From: Homalodisca vitripennis
Lineage: Eukaryota; Arthropoda; Insecta; Hemiptera; Cicadellidae
Direction of reading: 5' to 3'
DNA length: 64,000 nucleotides
Assembly: GCF_021130785.1 (NCBI RefSeq)
Contig: NW_025776796.1
Coordinates: 372,001-436,000, forward strand
Part shown: positions 37,080-47,984 of the stretch, in pieces
Layout of the letters: every line of letters starts with the position of its first letter
Position numbering within the stretch: position 1 is the stretch's first letter
Program-made: the position numbers and the translations under genes
Notes under the pieces: generated by a model
Seen by the model: the letters and a program-made list of their open reading frames with translations, nothing else
Database searches by the model: none
Told to the model about the DNA's origin: nothing

Positions 37080-39561
37080 AGTCGAAGTTGTAGTCGATGT
37101 CATCAGTCATCCATGGGAAGACGCAGTTGGGGGACCTCCTGGGCGCGAAGCTCACGGATGAGATCCCACGGTGAGGAATCTGCAGCTTCCTCAAGGCTCG
37201 ATGTCAGGCCTTCTACGAAGCTCCTGATGGTAGGGACGTTGGACGAAGCCCTGACTACGGTGTTCCTCACGAACCAGGGCGACCCAGTAGCCCGCCGGAG
37301 ACACGCTCTGGACAGCGAGCTACTGCCTCCTTGCGGTCTTGCAGGTAGGTGGTACCATGCTGGGGCCGCATATGTGAGCACTGGTCGTATCAGAGCCGTA
37401 TAGAGCAGGACCTTCGTCCTGGTCGGTAGGTTCGTGGAGTTGAGCAGGAGGCAGATGTTGCCGAAGCCCTTCCTCGCTTGGCCACAGGTCCTCTTGACGT
37501 GGGATGTGAAGATCAGCTTGGAGTCCAGGAGTACCCCCAGGTACTTGACTAAAGTCTTCCTCGGTATGTCGTTGCCGTTGAGTGACAGGTGACGGCCGTC
37601 CGCTTGCGTCCTTGTCCTCGTGAAGCTTATGGCTTCACATTTGCCAACGTTGACCTTGATCCTCCACTTGTTCAACCAGGTCTCCAGTAGGTGCAGCTGC
37701 CACTGGATGTATAACCCAGCCATCCTCAGGTTGGTAGAAGTGGCCGTGAGGAGCGCATCGTCCGCGTACAGGGAGAGCTGCACTCTCGGAGCGACCGGAA
37801 AGTCGTTTGTGTACCACAGGTACAGGATCGGGCCGAGGACTGATCCCTGTGGCACACCAGATGTCACTGGGCGGGTCGTGGAGGTGGATCGTGCAACGCT
37901 GACGGAGAAGGTCCGGAGGTGGAGATAGCTGCGGAGCAGCCGGAAAATGCTGCCAGGCAATGAAGACGAGGACAGCTTAAAGAGCACTCCCTCGTGCCAC
38001 ACCTTGTCGAAGGCTTTGCTCACGTCTTTTCGGACCGAAGTGGAATGGTGCTGCCTTCCTACAGCTCCGGTGATGTTGTTCAGGACTCTGCGAAGCTGAA
38101 GGGGGGTGGAGGGGCCGGTGCGGAAGCCGAATTGTTCTGTCCTGATAGACGTGAAGAACTCCTCAGGGAATCTCGCCAAGACGATCTTCTCCAGAATCTT
38201 GGAGAGCATAGGCAGGAGGAAGAATCTCGCCAAGATGGCGAATGTGGTCTTGCACTTCAAGTATAGTCACAGTGGGCAGTAGGTCGTCTTCGTCAGGTTG
38301 GTATTCCTCCAGGAAGTTTTTTAATCATTTCGCACGTGTCCTCGTCGTAGACATCCGCGTGTAGGGAGAATTGGTCTTCCATGGTGTCGGCGAAGGCCTC
38401 TGCTCGATCTCCAGGGGAGTAGACAATACCACGCTCTCCATGAAGTGGTCGGTTGGTCTTCTTCTCCCCTCGAAGTGCCCTGGAGATTTTCCAGATGCCG
38501 CCGTCACCACCGTCAGCTTGATGTTCCACAAAGTCATCTCACGCAGCCGCTCTGTGTTCAGCCAGGAGACGAGAGCACTTCCTGGCCTGGAGGTTGAAGG
38601 TCTGCTTGGCGTGGGGACATCGGGACTGCTGATACTCCCTTCGCAGTCTGCGACGAAGGCGAATCTCCTCTCTCAACTCCTCGGGTAGAGGTGGAGTGAT
38701 GTCAGTCCGGGAGAGAGGAGATGACGAGGCTGTCATAGCTTCTTGGAGGATGGAAGTCAAGTCGTGTACTTGTCGGTCTAGCTGGTCCGGTGACTCGGCA
38801 GGAGTTGGAGGTGGCCGGGGTCTGTCAGCGAGTTGGTTTGCAAATTGGTGCCAGTTGCTCCTGGTGGGACGAGTAGGAGGATATGATGGCGCTCCGTCGT
38901 CCGAGAGGTCGAAGACAACTGGCACATGGTCTGACGAGAGATCAGACACTGCAAACACCTCGATGTGTCTGTCCAGCGGGCCAGCTAGACCGATGTGCAG
39001 TATGTCCGGGAGGTGCAGTCCATTGTGATTGTAGTGCGTGGGCTCCTCAGGTGTCAGTAGTTGGATGTGGAGTCGGTTGTCCAGGAGACGGTGGAGACTT
39101 CTGCCGTTGGAGTTGGTGTTCCGGCATCCCCAGTCCAGATGCTTTGCATTGAGGTCTCCAGCAACAAGTGGGGAACCAGGACGCAGCAGGGCATCAAGGC
39201 AGCGAGTTTGCAGAGTGTTTCTAGGTGGATTATAGACGGAGGCAATCTCCAGTTCGGCTCCGCTGTAGTGGATGGCAATCCGGGTGATCTCAGCTCCTGA
39301 GGCCGGGACTGCTGCCAGGAGACGATAGGTCATTCGCCGATGCACCATAATCGCCGAGCCTCCGCCGGGTCGAATGTTCTGCAGCTGCCTATAGGTGCGG
39401 TATATCTGGTAATTGGGGATATTGAAGCGATCTGTTGCCCTGAAGTGAGTCTCCTGTAGAAGAGCGACGTCCACATCCATTTCAGTTAGTAGCTGACCGA
39501 GTTCCAGCCGCTTGTTTGCCAGCCCGTCGGCGTTCCAGCTGACAACTCTCAGATTACCCAT
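37080..39561 (-). pseudogene. Jockey-like ORF2: apurinic-type endonuclease plus reverse transcriptase, broken
   Basis: Begins M-G-N-L-R-V-V-S-W-N-A-D-G-L (39561). Endonuclease landmarks are in order: W-N-A-D-G, L-L-Q-E-T-H, A-G-D-L-N-A-K-H and S-S-D-H-V-P-V (residues ~1-220); these are the Mg-binding and catalytic residues of the EEP nuclease family. Reverse transcriptase landmarks: S-K-A-F-D-K-V-W, S-G-V-P-Q-G-S-V-L-G-P and the catalytic Y-A-D-D (about 37755-37766). Breaks: an in-frame TGA at 38539-38541 (consistent with CGA to TGA), a frameshift at an A-run near 38320, and an out-of-frame internal deletion near 38230. The deletion removes the segment between H-I-R-H-L and L-L-P-M-L-S-K-I-L-E-K, that is, the early fingers region of the RT. 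The final 385-codon stretch is otherwise open. Upstream neighbour: ORF1. Confidence 0.85.
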
Positions 39562-39763
39562 GGACGGTGGCGGACAACATGTCCATTAGGCATGACATCA
39601 ACGCCACTATGTTGGTCAGCTGAGAAAGAATCTGATTTAGTCTTAACTGAGGCAGGAGGGAAGCTGGGTGAGAAGTCGGAGTGATGTTTTGTGTGGGCGG
39701 ATGGGCTTGTAGTTCAGGGCTTGAAGCAGGCTTAGGTGGCTCAGCACGAGATCTCGGTGTGGG

Positions 39764-40888
39764 CTAAGGTAGTGCTGGTCTGGCAGAGGCAGGAGTGTCC
39801 TCGATTGTTGGGTTCCTTAGTTGATGAGAGGCAAGGGGTTGACGTGTCTCGGAGGTTGAGGTCTTCGGAGTTGAACGAGAACGAGCCACCCGATTTTCCG
39901 GCTTCCGAGCTGGGTGATGACAGTGACGCCTTACCATTTCGAAGTCGTCTTCCTCCCGGTTTTCAGTGGAGGGCTCCGCGGTGTCATCTACGGTGGCAGG
40001 AGGGGCAGGAGCAGGAGCTTCTCGAGGCTTAGGAGTCTCAATCCTGGAAGGTACAGGCCTCTGAACCTTCCTGGCAACGGCAGCATACGAGAGCTGCTTC
40101 TCGTTTTTGAAGGTGACACACCCACGGTAGTTGGCAGAGTGGGCCTCTCCACAATTGCAGCATCTGGCCGGGGTTGAAGCTTCCTTCGGGCAGAGGCTGG
40201 ACGGATGATTATCACCGCATCGTACGCAGCGGAGCTCACGGTGGCAGTGGCTGGAGCCATGCCCAAACCCCTGGCATCGGTGGCACTGGACTGGTCCACT
40301 AGGCCTGATGTACTTCCTGACCTCCAGCCTGCAGAATAACAGAGTCCGGGCGGTGTAGACATCAGTAGGAGGCTGGAGCCCATCGCCTCCACGGAGGGTG
40401 ATGAGCCACAGGCTGGTCGGTTGTCCACGTCTTGTCTTCAGGAGCTTGGCCTCCACGATGCCATAGCCATCTCTTTAGAAAGCCTCGACGACCTCTTCCG
40501 GCGATAGGGTGGCTGGGAGACCTTTGATCACCACCTTGAGGAGGCGCTCAGTGATCATGCCGAAAGTGTGGAACTTCAGCCCCTGTTCCTGTAAGTACCT
40601 TTGTAGTTGCCCAAAGTGGGCCACGGTGCTCGTCTTAAGCCGTAGCGTCCAAGCGGTGCAGATTGCCCCCAACCAGCTGTTTGATGGTAACAGCATGGCT
40701 GGCCCATCCTTTGGGGACGTCCAGGATGATGGGAGGAATGTGTGGCCCTCGCTCGACGTCCATGTCTTCGCCTGCGTTGGTGTCCGTCCGTCGGCTTTTC
40801 GGCGAAAGAGTCGGAGCTGGAGCCGCTTGTCGAAAATGGATTTGTTAGTAGAGGAGTCTAAAGCCAATGTGCACTGTACTATGCGCAC
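39764..40888 (-). pseudogene. Jockey-like ORF1 with PRE_C2HC domain and zinc knuckles, one nonsense codon
   Basis: Nucleic-acid-binding Gag-like protein of a LINE, expected to coat the element RNA. Read in one frame from 40888, it is interrupted by a single TAA (40475-40477). The stop falls inside V-V-E-A-F-stop-R-D-G-Y-G, the centre of the PRE_C2HC domain (V-I-K-G-L-P .. E-E-V .. L-W-L-I-T-L .. Y-I-R-P-S-G-P-V-Q-C). Three CCHC-like knuckles follow: C-H-R-C-Q-G-F-G-H-x4-C, C-V-R-C-G-D-N-H-x4-C and C-C-N-C-G-E-A-H-x4-C. The C-terminal ~90 residues are Pro/Arg-rich. The same frame is open before and after the stop, so the element died recently or the base is a sequencing error. Confidence 0.85.
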
Positions 40889-40930
40889 ATCCTGGAAATA
40901 TATAAAGGAATTTACAAAAAAATAAAAAAA

Positions 40931-42287
40931 ACGATAAGGCGTGTCAGTTTTTAGGGCTTAATAGGAGGACGTCAAAGGTTAAAAGTAATAATTTAATTTT
41001 TCACAGATCAATACACTTCGAACTATCTGTTAGACGTAGATTTCCAGACAATATACAGACCACTATTCGGCCAATCTAGGTGAGTTGCTATTATTTATGT
41101 GTGTGAGAGAAATAATGCAGATCGATACATTTAACATTTTTGTTAAACTCTAATCCGATGTATTATTTAAGAATAGTTTTGGGAACTAAAATAAAAACTT
41201 AAAAACGGTCAAAAGCGTGTACAATAAATATATTTTTAAGGAAACAAAATTAAAATTATGTTTTCAAACATCAAAATATTTGAAAAATATTTTGTTGCAG
41301 TTTTCAATTTTTATATCAAGATAGTTTATTTATGATTCTTTAAAGAAATTAAATAAAGGATAGATTAAATTAAGTAATTTAATAAAGTTAATAAAGATTA
41401 TGATTTATTTATTTACCTTTAAAGGTAAATAAATAAAAATTATTCATTTTAAACAATCATCTCATTCTTACCATGATCATATTAATTATTGTTTTGTTGA
41501 ATAAGGACGTTATGTAGTTAAATTAACGTTATGTTTTAATCAATCGAAAACATTAATTTTAAGTTGTATATAATTGAAGGGGACATCACCTGACTTCTAC
41601 TAATTATGCAAACGAGTATGGGAGTGTATTGTGTGATAACCAATGTCTGAGCTGCATTAGCTTAGTTAATTTTTACTATGTTGACTGATACCCTATACCA
41701 GCAAACTTTTATGGCAAAATTAATTAAAACAATACAGAAACGGTAACTCAATGAACCTAATTTTCCATGGAGTTATTCAACATAGTTTAGTTTTGTCAAA
41801 ATTTATAAAAACTGAGATTTTTACTAAGCTTGAAGAACAGCATCCTGCTTATTAATATGATTCAATCTAACCGTTATTTATTATCTCTTCATTATAAGAG
41901 AGTATTTGCGTAACTTGGTACATGGGTATTTTCCGGTACATTGGTTCGAAAGATTTACTTTTTACTTGAGTAATTGTAAGTTTGGGACGACTAATATTTA
42001 CTAGTCTATAGAAACAAATATCTTTAGATCGAAACGGAAACAATGTGTACGAGTGTCACTAAAAGATAAAATAATTTTTTAAATGTAATTGCATATGTAC
42101 CTTACAAACAAAAACTAGATTGGCACTAGTAGTCTGGTTTTAAACAATGTATCAGTGATCTTTTCATGTTAAATCAAAGTATACTGTAAATAAATATATT
42201 ATTACATTTATATATTTGATTCTGAATGCACAAACTGAAAATCAGTTGCAATTTAAAAAGTTAGCTTTAATAGTATACTTTTCATTA
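40931..42287. other. AT-rich intergenic sequence with a 34-bp palindrome
   Basis: No ORF or known element. At 41404-41437 there is a perfect loop-less palindrome (TTTATTTATTTACCTTT and its reverse complement). Otherwise featureless by eye. Confidence 0.5.
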
Positions 42288-42298
42288 AACCTTTTTTA
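42288..42298. repeat. 11-bp direct repeat flanking the Penelope pair (left)
   Basis: AACCTTTTTTA, identical to 47616-47626 on the other side. A plausible target-site duplication for the whole head-to-head unit. Confidence 0.6.
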
Positions 42299-42299
42299 A

Positions 42300-45042
42300 T
42301 CGTTCAGTGAAACAAGAAAACAGTAACACTACGTTTCGAGATCTGCAATCTGATCTCTTCTTCAGGTAAAGAACTAACCTAATACATAATTACAAACTAA
42401 GTTAAAATAAACAAATCTTACTAAAGCGTTGTGGCCACGCCTAAGTCAGGGAATCACAACCTACATGTTGTTGTCAACTTCACTAACACTAAAGACATGC
42501 ACTTATTACAAAACTATACAAAACACTAATCATTAAAAGTAAACTACGGAAACAGGTCACAATGCGTCTTCACTCGTCTACTGACCACCTACGACTGACC
42601 AGAGGGACTAGCCAATGGCAATCGTGACGGCTGGCTAAAACAAGATGGCGGAAATACAAGGGAAGGGGAACAGGAATGGGCCCTTTCGTTATTATTGGTT
42701 CATGCGAGATGAACTTCTTAAAACCATATTGTGACTCCGCATTGCTTTATTACAAATATCCGATCCGTTTGATACTTTTGGTTTTCTCTTTAGTTCATTT
42801 TTTAGAATTGGCAACCAAAGCGGCCTAATCTCGACTGATTGGTTGGTCTGCCAATTTAATGTATGTTGCCTCAATTAATTTCCTTTTGAAGAAATGTGGT
42901 TCCCGATGTATTATGTGGGCTTCATCCCAATTCATATGATGGTCTTCGGACCAACAATGGTGTGCAATTTTTTGACTTTTCTGTGAAACCCTTTCTCGTG
43001 TTTTTCTTTGTGTTCTTTTATCCTTACGTTTAGTGGTCTTTTTGGTCTCGCCTATGTATTCCCTATTGCAGCTACATTTTATACTGTCAACACAGTTTTT
43101 GGAATCCTGTGTGCCATTTTTGGTTTTGTTTTTACGAGACTTTGTCTAAGAGTGTTGTGTGTTTTAAACGCGGTTCTAATGTTGTACTTTCTACCTACTC
43201 TTCTAATTTTCTCCGATAATCCCGGCACATAAGGGATTGACATAAACGCAAATTTATCACAAATCTGTTTTTCTGACTCAGGAATGATTCTTCTGGTTCG
43301 TTTGCACTTATTAATTACTAATTGAGGGTATCCATTGCTTCTGAGATCCGATTCAATTTTCTTAAATTCTTCTTTTAGTCCATCTTTATCTGAGCACAAG
43401 CTCTTTGCTCTAACAAACAACGAGTAGGCTACTCCTTCTTTGACAGATTTTTGATGGTTGGATTGATAATTTAAATATTTTCCTGTGTGTGTTATCTTTC
43501 GAAAAAACAGTTGTCTTAAGGACATCCCTATCTCTTAATACACACACATCCAAAAAGGGAAGCTTGTTTTGGACTTCCACTTCCATTGTGAGGCGCGGAT
43601 GGAAGGAGAAATACTATTAATGTGATTCAAAAAATTACTTAATTCAATGTCTCCATGAGAAAAAATAACAAAGGTATCATCCACATACCTCCACCAAATC
43701 TTCGGTTTGAAACTGAGCTGAAGCCAAAGCTTTTCGCTCGAATTCCTCCATAAAGATATTGGCGAAAATAGGAGACAGTGGAGAACCCATTGCCATCCCC
43801 TCATCTTGACGGTAAATTTTACCCTCTAACTCAAAATAATTGCATTGAGTGCATAGTTCTAACAGTTCCATAATTACAGGCACGGGAAGTTTAGTTCTAT
43901 CTTTTAATGTTTGGTCTTCTTTGAGACGTGATTTAATAATTCCGAGAGTTTCTGGAACTGGTACATTTGTAAATAGACTTTCGACATCAAAACTTACCAG
44001 TTTGTCAGTTTCAGTCAACTTTAGGGATTTTGACTTCTCTACGAAATCCCTGGAATTTTTGATGAAAGAGTCAGTTTTTCCTACCAATGGCGTTAAGATG
44101 TCCAAGAGGACTTTAGACAATTCCCTGCAAGGTGAATCACGAGAACTAATGATGGGCCGAAGAGGGATGGTAGGTTTGTGGATTTTGGGAAGGCCATACA
44201 TATGGGGGATTTTTGAGTGGTGAGGAGTTAATTTAGATCTAAATTTATCTGAAAAAAATTCTTTATGTTTTTTCTTAAGGTGTTTGCTACTTTGCGTTCA
44301 AATGAATCAGTCGGGTCTTTATTTAAAACTGTATATTTGCCAGTATTTAAAGTTTCCGCAATCTTTTCTTTATACGCTTACTGAGTCAAGTACCACAGTA
44401 GCGTTGCCTTTGTCGGCAGGTAAGATTTTGACCGTGTCGTCTTTCCCAAGGATCGACCTGGCCTTTTTCTCCTCTATTGTCAAATTGGGTTTTGTGGGAG
44501 GAATTTTTTCTGAGTAAAAAGACTGGCCTCACAACGAAACCGGTCACACCCTGTTCCTCAGTAACTGTGAAACAGCCGACTCGATTCCAGTTACGAAATC
44601 CAGTGCCTTTACCGATTTTTTGTGCCACAGAAAAGTTTTAAACCCTTGGATAAGATTGATATTTCCGCTTCATTCAGGATTTTTGAAGAGAGGTTGATTA
44701 CATTTTTATTATTTGCATCCGTATTCACGTTGCCATCCTTAGGCAAATCACATTTTTTAGGCCTAATTTTTTTCAAGTTTGGAGATTTTCTTTTTTCTTA
44801 TCTGTTTCAGAAACTTTTATACATCTATTTGGATGCTTTCGAGAATGTTGTTGAATTCTGTACCGATCAGTGTTTTTAATTCAGTTTTTTTACACTCAAT
44901 ACTATTTTGGAGGAGGTATCTTTCACGATGATGATATGCAATTCTTTCTTTGAGTAAAGATTTAGAAGCAGAAGACAAAATTTTTACTGGCTTTCCTACT
45001 ATGAAAAGGAGTTTTTTAGAGGTTAACCCTATAGGCATTCTT
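42300..45042 (-). mobile_element. Penelope-like element, left (minus-strand) copy
   Basis: Coding parts on the minus strand run from an N-terminal region (45042-44815, residues rich in Lys/Glu/Leu) through a Penelope reverse transcriptase to a GIY-YIG-type endonuclease, the standard domain order of the Penelope superfamily. The 3' end lies at 42300 with a conserved terminal stretch (ending GAACGAT on the minus strand). The copy is 5'-joined to the right copy. Small frameshifts break the reading frame (near 44,500, 43,690 and 43,530). It lacks an upstream promoter region that I could define. Confidence 0.85.
42310..42366 (-). ncRNA. hammerhead-ribozyme-like core, left copy
   Basis: On the minus strand: CTGAAGA (42359-42365, fits the CUGANGA core), a 6-bp stem II GAGATC/GATCTC with an 8-nt loop, then GAAAC (42333-42337), then a possible short stem III (ACG/TGT with wobble) followed by a U-H cleavage position. 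Penelope elements are known to carry type I hammerheads near their ends. I could not pair a convincing stem I, so activity is uncertain. Confidence 0.45.
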
Positions 45043-45197
45043 TCTGAAACAGATAAGAAAAAGAAAATCTCCAAACTTGAAAAAATTAGGCCTAAAAAAT
45101 GTGATTTGCCTAAGGATGGCAACGTGAATACGGATGCAAATAATAAAAATGTAATCAACCTCTCTTCAAAAATCCTGAAATGAAGCGGAAATATCAA
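42690..45197 (-). pseudogene. Penelope RT and GIY-YIG protein, left copy, frameshifted
   Basis: RT landmarks: Y-G-L-P-K-I-H-K-P (44201 end), S-F-D-V-E-S-L-F-T-N-V-P, G-M-A-M-G-S-P-L-S-P-I-F-A-N-I, and W-W-R-Y-V-D-D-T-F-V-I, with the catalytic Asp pair in the Y-V-D-D box (about 43665-43695). Then comes a thumb-like region ending near 43079. The endonuclease part follows in pieces (C-S-C-N-R-E-Y-I-G-E-T-K-R-P, then R-I-K-E-H-K). Its tail near 42690-42874 reads A-T-Y-I-K-L in the matching frame. Known role of the family: cleaves the target and copies element RNA into it. At least three frameshifts separate open segments, so no functional protein is expected. The N-terminal part in the 44815-45042 loop has no partner in the right copy. 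Confidence 0.8.
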
Positions 45198-47166
45198 ATC
45201 TTATCCAAGGGTTTAAACTTTTCTGTGGCACAAAAATCGGTAAAGGCACTGGATTTCGTAACTGGAATCGAGTCGGCTGTTTCACAGTTACCTGAGGAAA
45301 ACAGGGTGACCGGTTTCGTTGTGAGGCCAGTCTTTTACTCAGAAAAATTCCTCCCACAAAACCCAATTTGACAATAGAGGAGAAAAAGGCCAGGTCGATC
45401 CTTGGGAAAGACGACACGGGTCAAAATCTTACCTGCCGACAAAGGCAACGCTACTGTGGTACTTGACTCAGTAGCGTATAAAGAAAAGATTGCGGAAACT
45501 TTAAATACTGGCAAATATACAGTTTTAAATAAAGACCCGACGATTCATTTGAACGCAAAGTAGCAAACACCTTAAGAAAACATAAAGAATTTTTTTCAGA
45601 TAAATTTAGATCTAAATTAACTCCTCACCACTCAAAAATCCCCCATCCCCCTGATGTATGGCCTTCCCAAAATCCACAAACCTACCATCCCTCTTCGGCC
45701 CATCATTAGTTCTCGTGATTCACCTTGCAGGGAATTGTCTAAAGTCCTCTTGGACATCTTAACGCCATTGGTAGGAAAAACTGACTCTTTCATCAAAAAT
45801 TCCAGGGATTTCGTAGAGAAGTCAAAATCCCTAAAGTTGACTGAAAACTGACAAACTGGTAAGTTTTGATGTCGAAAGTCTATTTACAAATGTACCAGTT
45901 CCAGAAACTCTCGGAATTATTAAATCACGTCTCAAAGAAGACCAAACATTAAAAGATAGAACTAAACTTCCCGTGCCTGTAATTATGGAACTGTTAGAAC
46001 TATGCACTCAATGCAATTATTTTTGAGTTAGAGGGTAAAATTTACCGTCAAGATGAGGGGATGGCAAATGGGTTCTCCACTGTCTCCTATTTTCGCCAAT
46101 ATCTTTATGGAGGAATTCGAGCGAAAAGCTTTGGCTTCAGCTCAGTTCAAACCGAAGATTTGGTGGAGGTATGTGGATGATACCTTTGTTATTTTTTCTC
46201 ATGGAGACATTGAATTAAGTAATTTTTTGAATCACATTAATAGTATTTCTCCTTCCATCCGCCTCACAATGGAAGTGGAAGTCCAAAACAAGCTTCCCTT
46301 TTTGGATGTGTGTGTATTAAGAGATAGGGATGTCCCTTAAGACAACTGTTTTTTCGAAAGATAACACACACAGGAAAATATTTAAATTTATCAATCCAAC
46401 CATCAAAAATCTGTCAAAGAAGGAGTAGCCTACTCGTTGTTTTGTTAGAGCAAAGAGCTTGTGCTCAGATAAAGATGGACTAAAAGAAGAATTTAAGAAA
46501 ATTGAATCGGATCTCAGAAGCAATGGATACCCTCAATTAGTAATTAATAAGTGCAAACGAACCAGAAGAATCATTCCTGAGTCAGAAAAACAGATTTGTG
46601 ATAAATTTGCGTTTATGTCAATCCCTTATGTGCCGGGATTATCGGAGAAAATTAAAGAGTAGGTAGAAAGTACAACATTAGAACCGCGTTTAAAACACAC
46701 AACACTCTTAGACAAAGTCTCGTAAAAACAAAACCAAAAAATGGCACACAGGATTCCAAAAACTGTGTTTACAGTATAAAATGTAGCTGCAATAGGGAAT
46801 ACATAGGCGAGACAAAAAGACCACTAAACGTAAGGATAAAAGAACACAAAGGAAACACGAGAAAGGGTTTCACAGAAAAGTCAAAAATTGCACACCACTG
46901 TTGGTCCGAAGACCATCATATGAATTGGGATGAAGCCCACATAATACATCGGGAACCACATTTCTTCAAAAGGAAATTAATTGAGGCAACATACATTAAA
47001 TTGGCAGACCAACCAATCAGTCGAGATTAGGCCGCTTTGGTTGCCAATTCTAAAAAATGAACTAAAGAGAAAACCAAAAAGTAATCAAACGGATCGGATA
47101 TTTGTAATAAAGCAATGCGGAGTCACAATATGGTTTTTAAGAAGTTCATCTCGCATGAACCAATAA
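45047..47166 (+). pseudogene. Penelope RT and GIY-YIG protein, right copy, frameshifted
   Basis: The same landmarks as the left copy: Y-G-L-P-K-I-H-K-P (45654), S-F-D-V-E-S-L-F-T-N-V-P (about 45865), G-S-P-L-S-P-I-F-A-N (about 46075), W-W-R-Y-V-D-D-T-F-V-I (about 46158) and C-S-C-N-R-E-Y-I-G-E-T-K-R-P (about 46785-46825). After these come R-I-K-E-H-K and H-x-W-S-E-D-H, then L-I-E-A-T-Y-I-K-L near 46980, typical of GIY-YIG endonucleases. The indels differ from those of the left copy (for example an extra A in CTGAAAACTGAC near 45840, and an extra T near 46022), so the two decayed independently or carry uncorrected read errors. Confidence 0.8.
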
Positions 47167-47489
47167 TAACGAAAGGGCCCATTCCTGTTCCCCTTCCCTT
47201 GTATTTCCGCCATCTTGTTTTAGCCAGCCGTCACGATTGCCATTGGCTAGTCCCTCTGGTCAGTCGTAGGTGGTCAGTAGACGAGTGAAGACGCATTGTG
47301 ACCTGTTTCCGTAGTTTACTTTTAATGATTAGTGTTTTGTATAGTTTTGTAATAAGTGCATGTCTTTAGTGTTAGTGAAGTTGACAACAACATGTAGGTT
47401 GTGATTCCTGACTTAGGCGTGCCACAACGCTTTAGTAAGATTTGTTTATTTTAACTTAGTTTGTAATTATGTATTAGGTTAGTTCTTTA

Positions 47490-47545
47490 ACCTGAAGAAG
47501 AGATCAGATTGCAGATCTCGAAACGTAGTGTTACTGTTTTCTTGT
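47490..47545 (+). ncRNA. hammerhead-ribozyme-like core, right copy
   Basis: CTGAAGA (47492-47498), a GAGATC/GATCTC stem II with loop AGATTGCA, and GAAAC at 47520-47524. This mirrors the left copy without change, so the core is kept at both outer ends of the inverted pair. The same doubt about stem I applies. Confidence 0.45.
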
Positions 47546-47615
47546 TTCACTGAACGATGGCAAAATGTCCGGAAAAAAATCCTGTTTCCTTCACAATCCT
47601 TCCATCGTCAAAAAT

Positions 47616-47626
47616 AACCTTTTTTA
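47616..47626. repeat. 11-bp direct repeat flanking the Penelope pair (right)
   Basis: AACCTTTTTTA, identical to 42288-42298. Confidence 0.6.
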
Positions 47627-47984
47627 TATTGCGTCATATAAAAGTAATCTATTATACACGAGTTGTTCGTCATAAATAAACGTTTAAAATTCTGAACCAA
47701 GCGTGTATATAATTATCTTAGTCAGACATTTGTGTAATATGATATGTAATAATTCCTTATTAAACTTTTAAAATGCACTCTGCTATATAATACTTGTTAG
47801 TTAGGTAAAAGCAAATACCACAAAATCTACTTACGTTTTTAGATATCAGTACCGTAAACAGTCCTAAAGATACATATTCATAGCAAGTGTGACTACGTTG
47901 CAATGTATTACCAACATAATATACAACAGGAAATATTTATATAAAAATGTTTTATTCGAGTATTTGTGTGCAGAAGAAAGAATT

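Larger units (their letters stand above)
36931..40930 (-). mobile_element. Jockey-clade-like non-LTR retrotransposon, near full length, inactive
   Basis: A GC-rich block (~55-60% GC by eye) in AT-rich DNA, holding two minus-strand ORFs in the order ORF1 (zinc-knuckle Gag-like) then ORF2 (endonuclease then reverse transcriptase). Such elements mobilise by target-primed reverse transcription. The 3' end (low coordinates) finishes in three tandem GACTTG units (plus-strand CAAGTC, 36930-36950), a possible microsatellite tail. The 5' boundary near 40930 is an estimate from the drop in GC after ORF1. No target-site duplication could be defined, and the left flank (family D copy 8) is not resumed on the right, so a deletion or rearrangement accompanied or followed insertion. 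Confidence 0.85.
45043..47615 (+). mobile_element. Penelope-like element, right (plus-strand) copy, 5' truncated
   Basis: Reverse complement of 42300-44815, with a few percent differences, mostly 1-3 bp indels. It starts at TCTGAAACAGATAAGAAAAA (about 45047), lacks the N-terminal ~225 bp of the left copy, and ends in the same terminal GAACGAT (47555). About 60 bp of extra sequence (47556-47615), with a GATGG/CCATC inverted pair, then precedes the flanking direct repeat. 5' truncation and inverted pairs are both known for Penelope-like insertions. Confidence 0.85.

Noticed and set aside
36966..40925. Plus-strand ORFs of 60-145 codons within the Jockey-like block
   Set aside because: They are antisense shadows of ORF1 and ORF2 in GC-rich sequence. 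The minus strand carries all the recognisable domain motifs.
42300..47555. Penelope inverted repeat as a missed-adaptor read artefact
   Set aside because: The palindrome ends exactly at the element's 3' terminus on both sides and is flanked by an 11-bp direct repeat, with a loop that is real element coding. An artefact would extend into flanking DNA. Not fully excluded, hence the read-level check.
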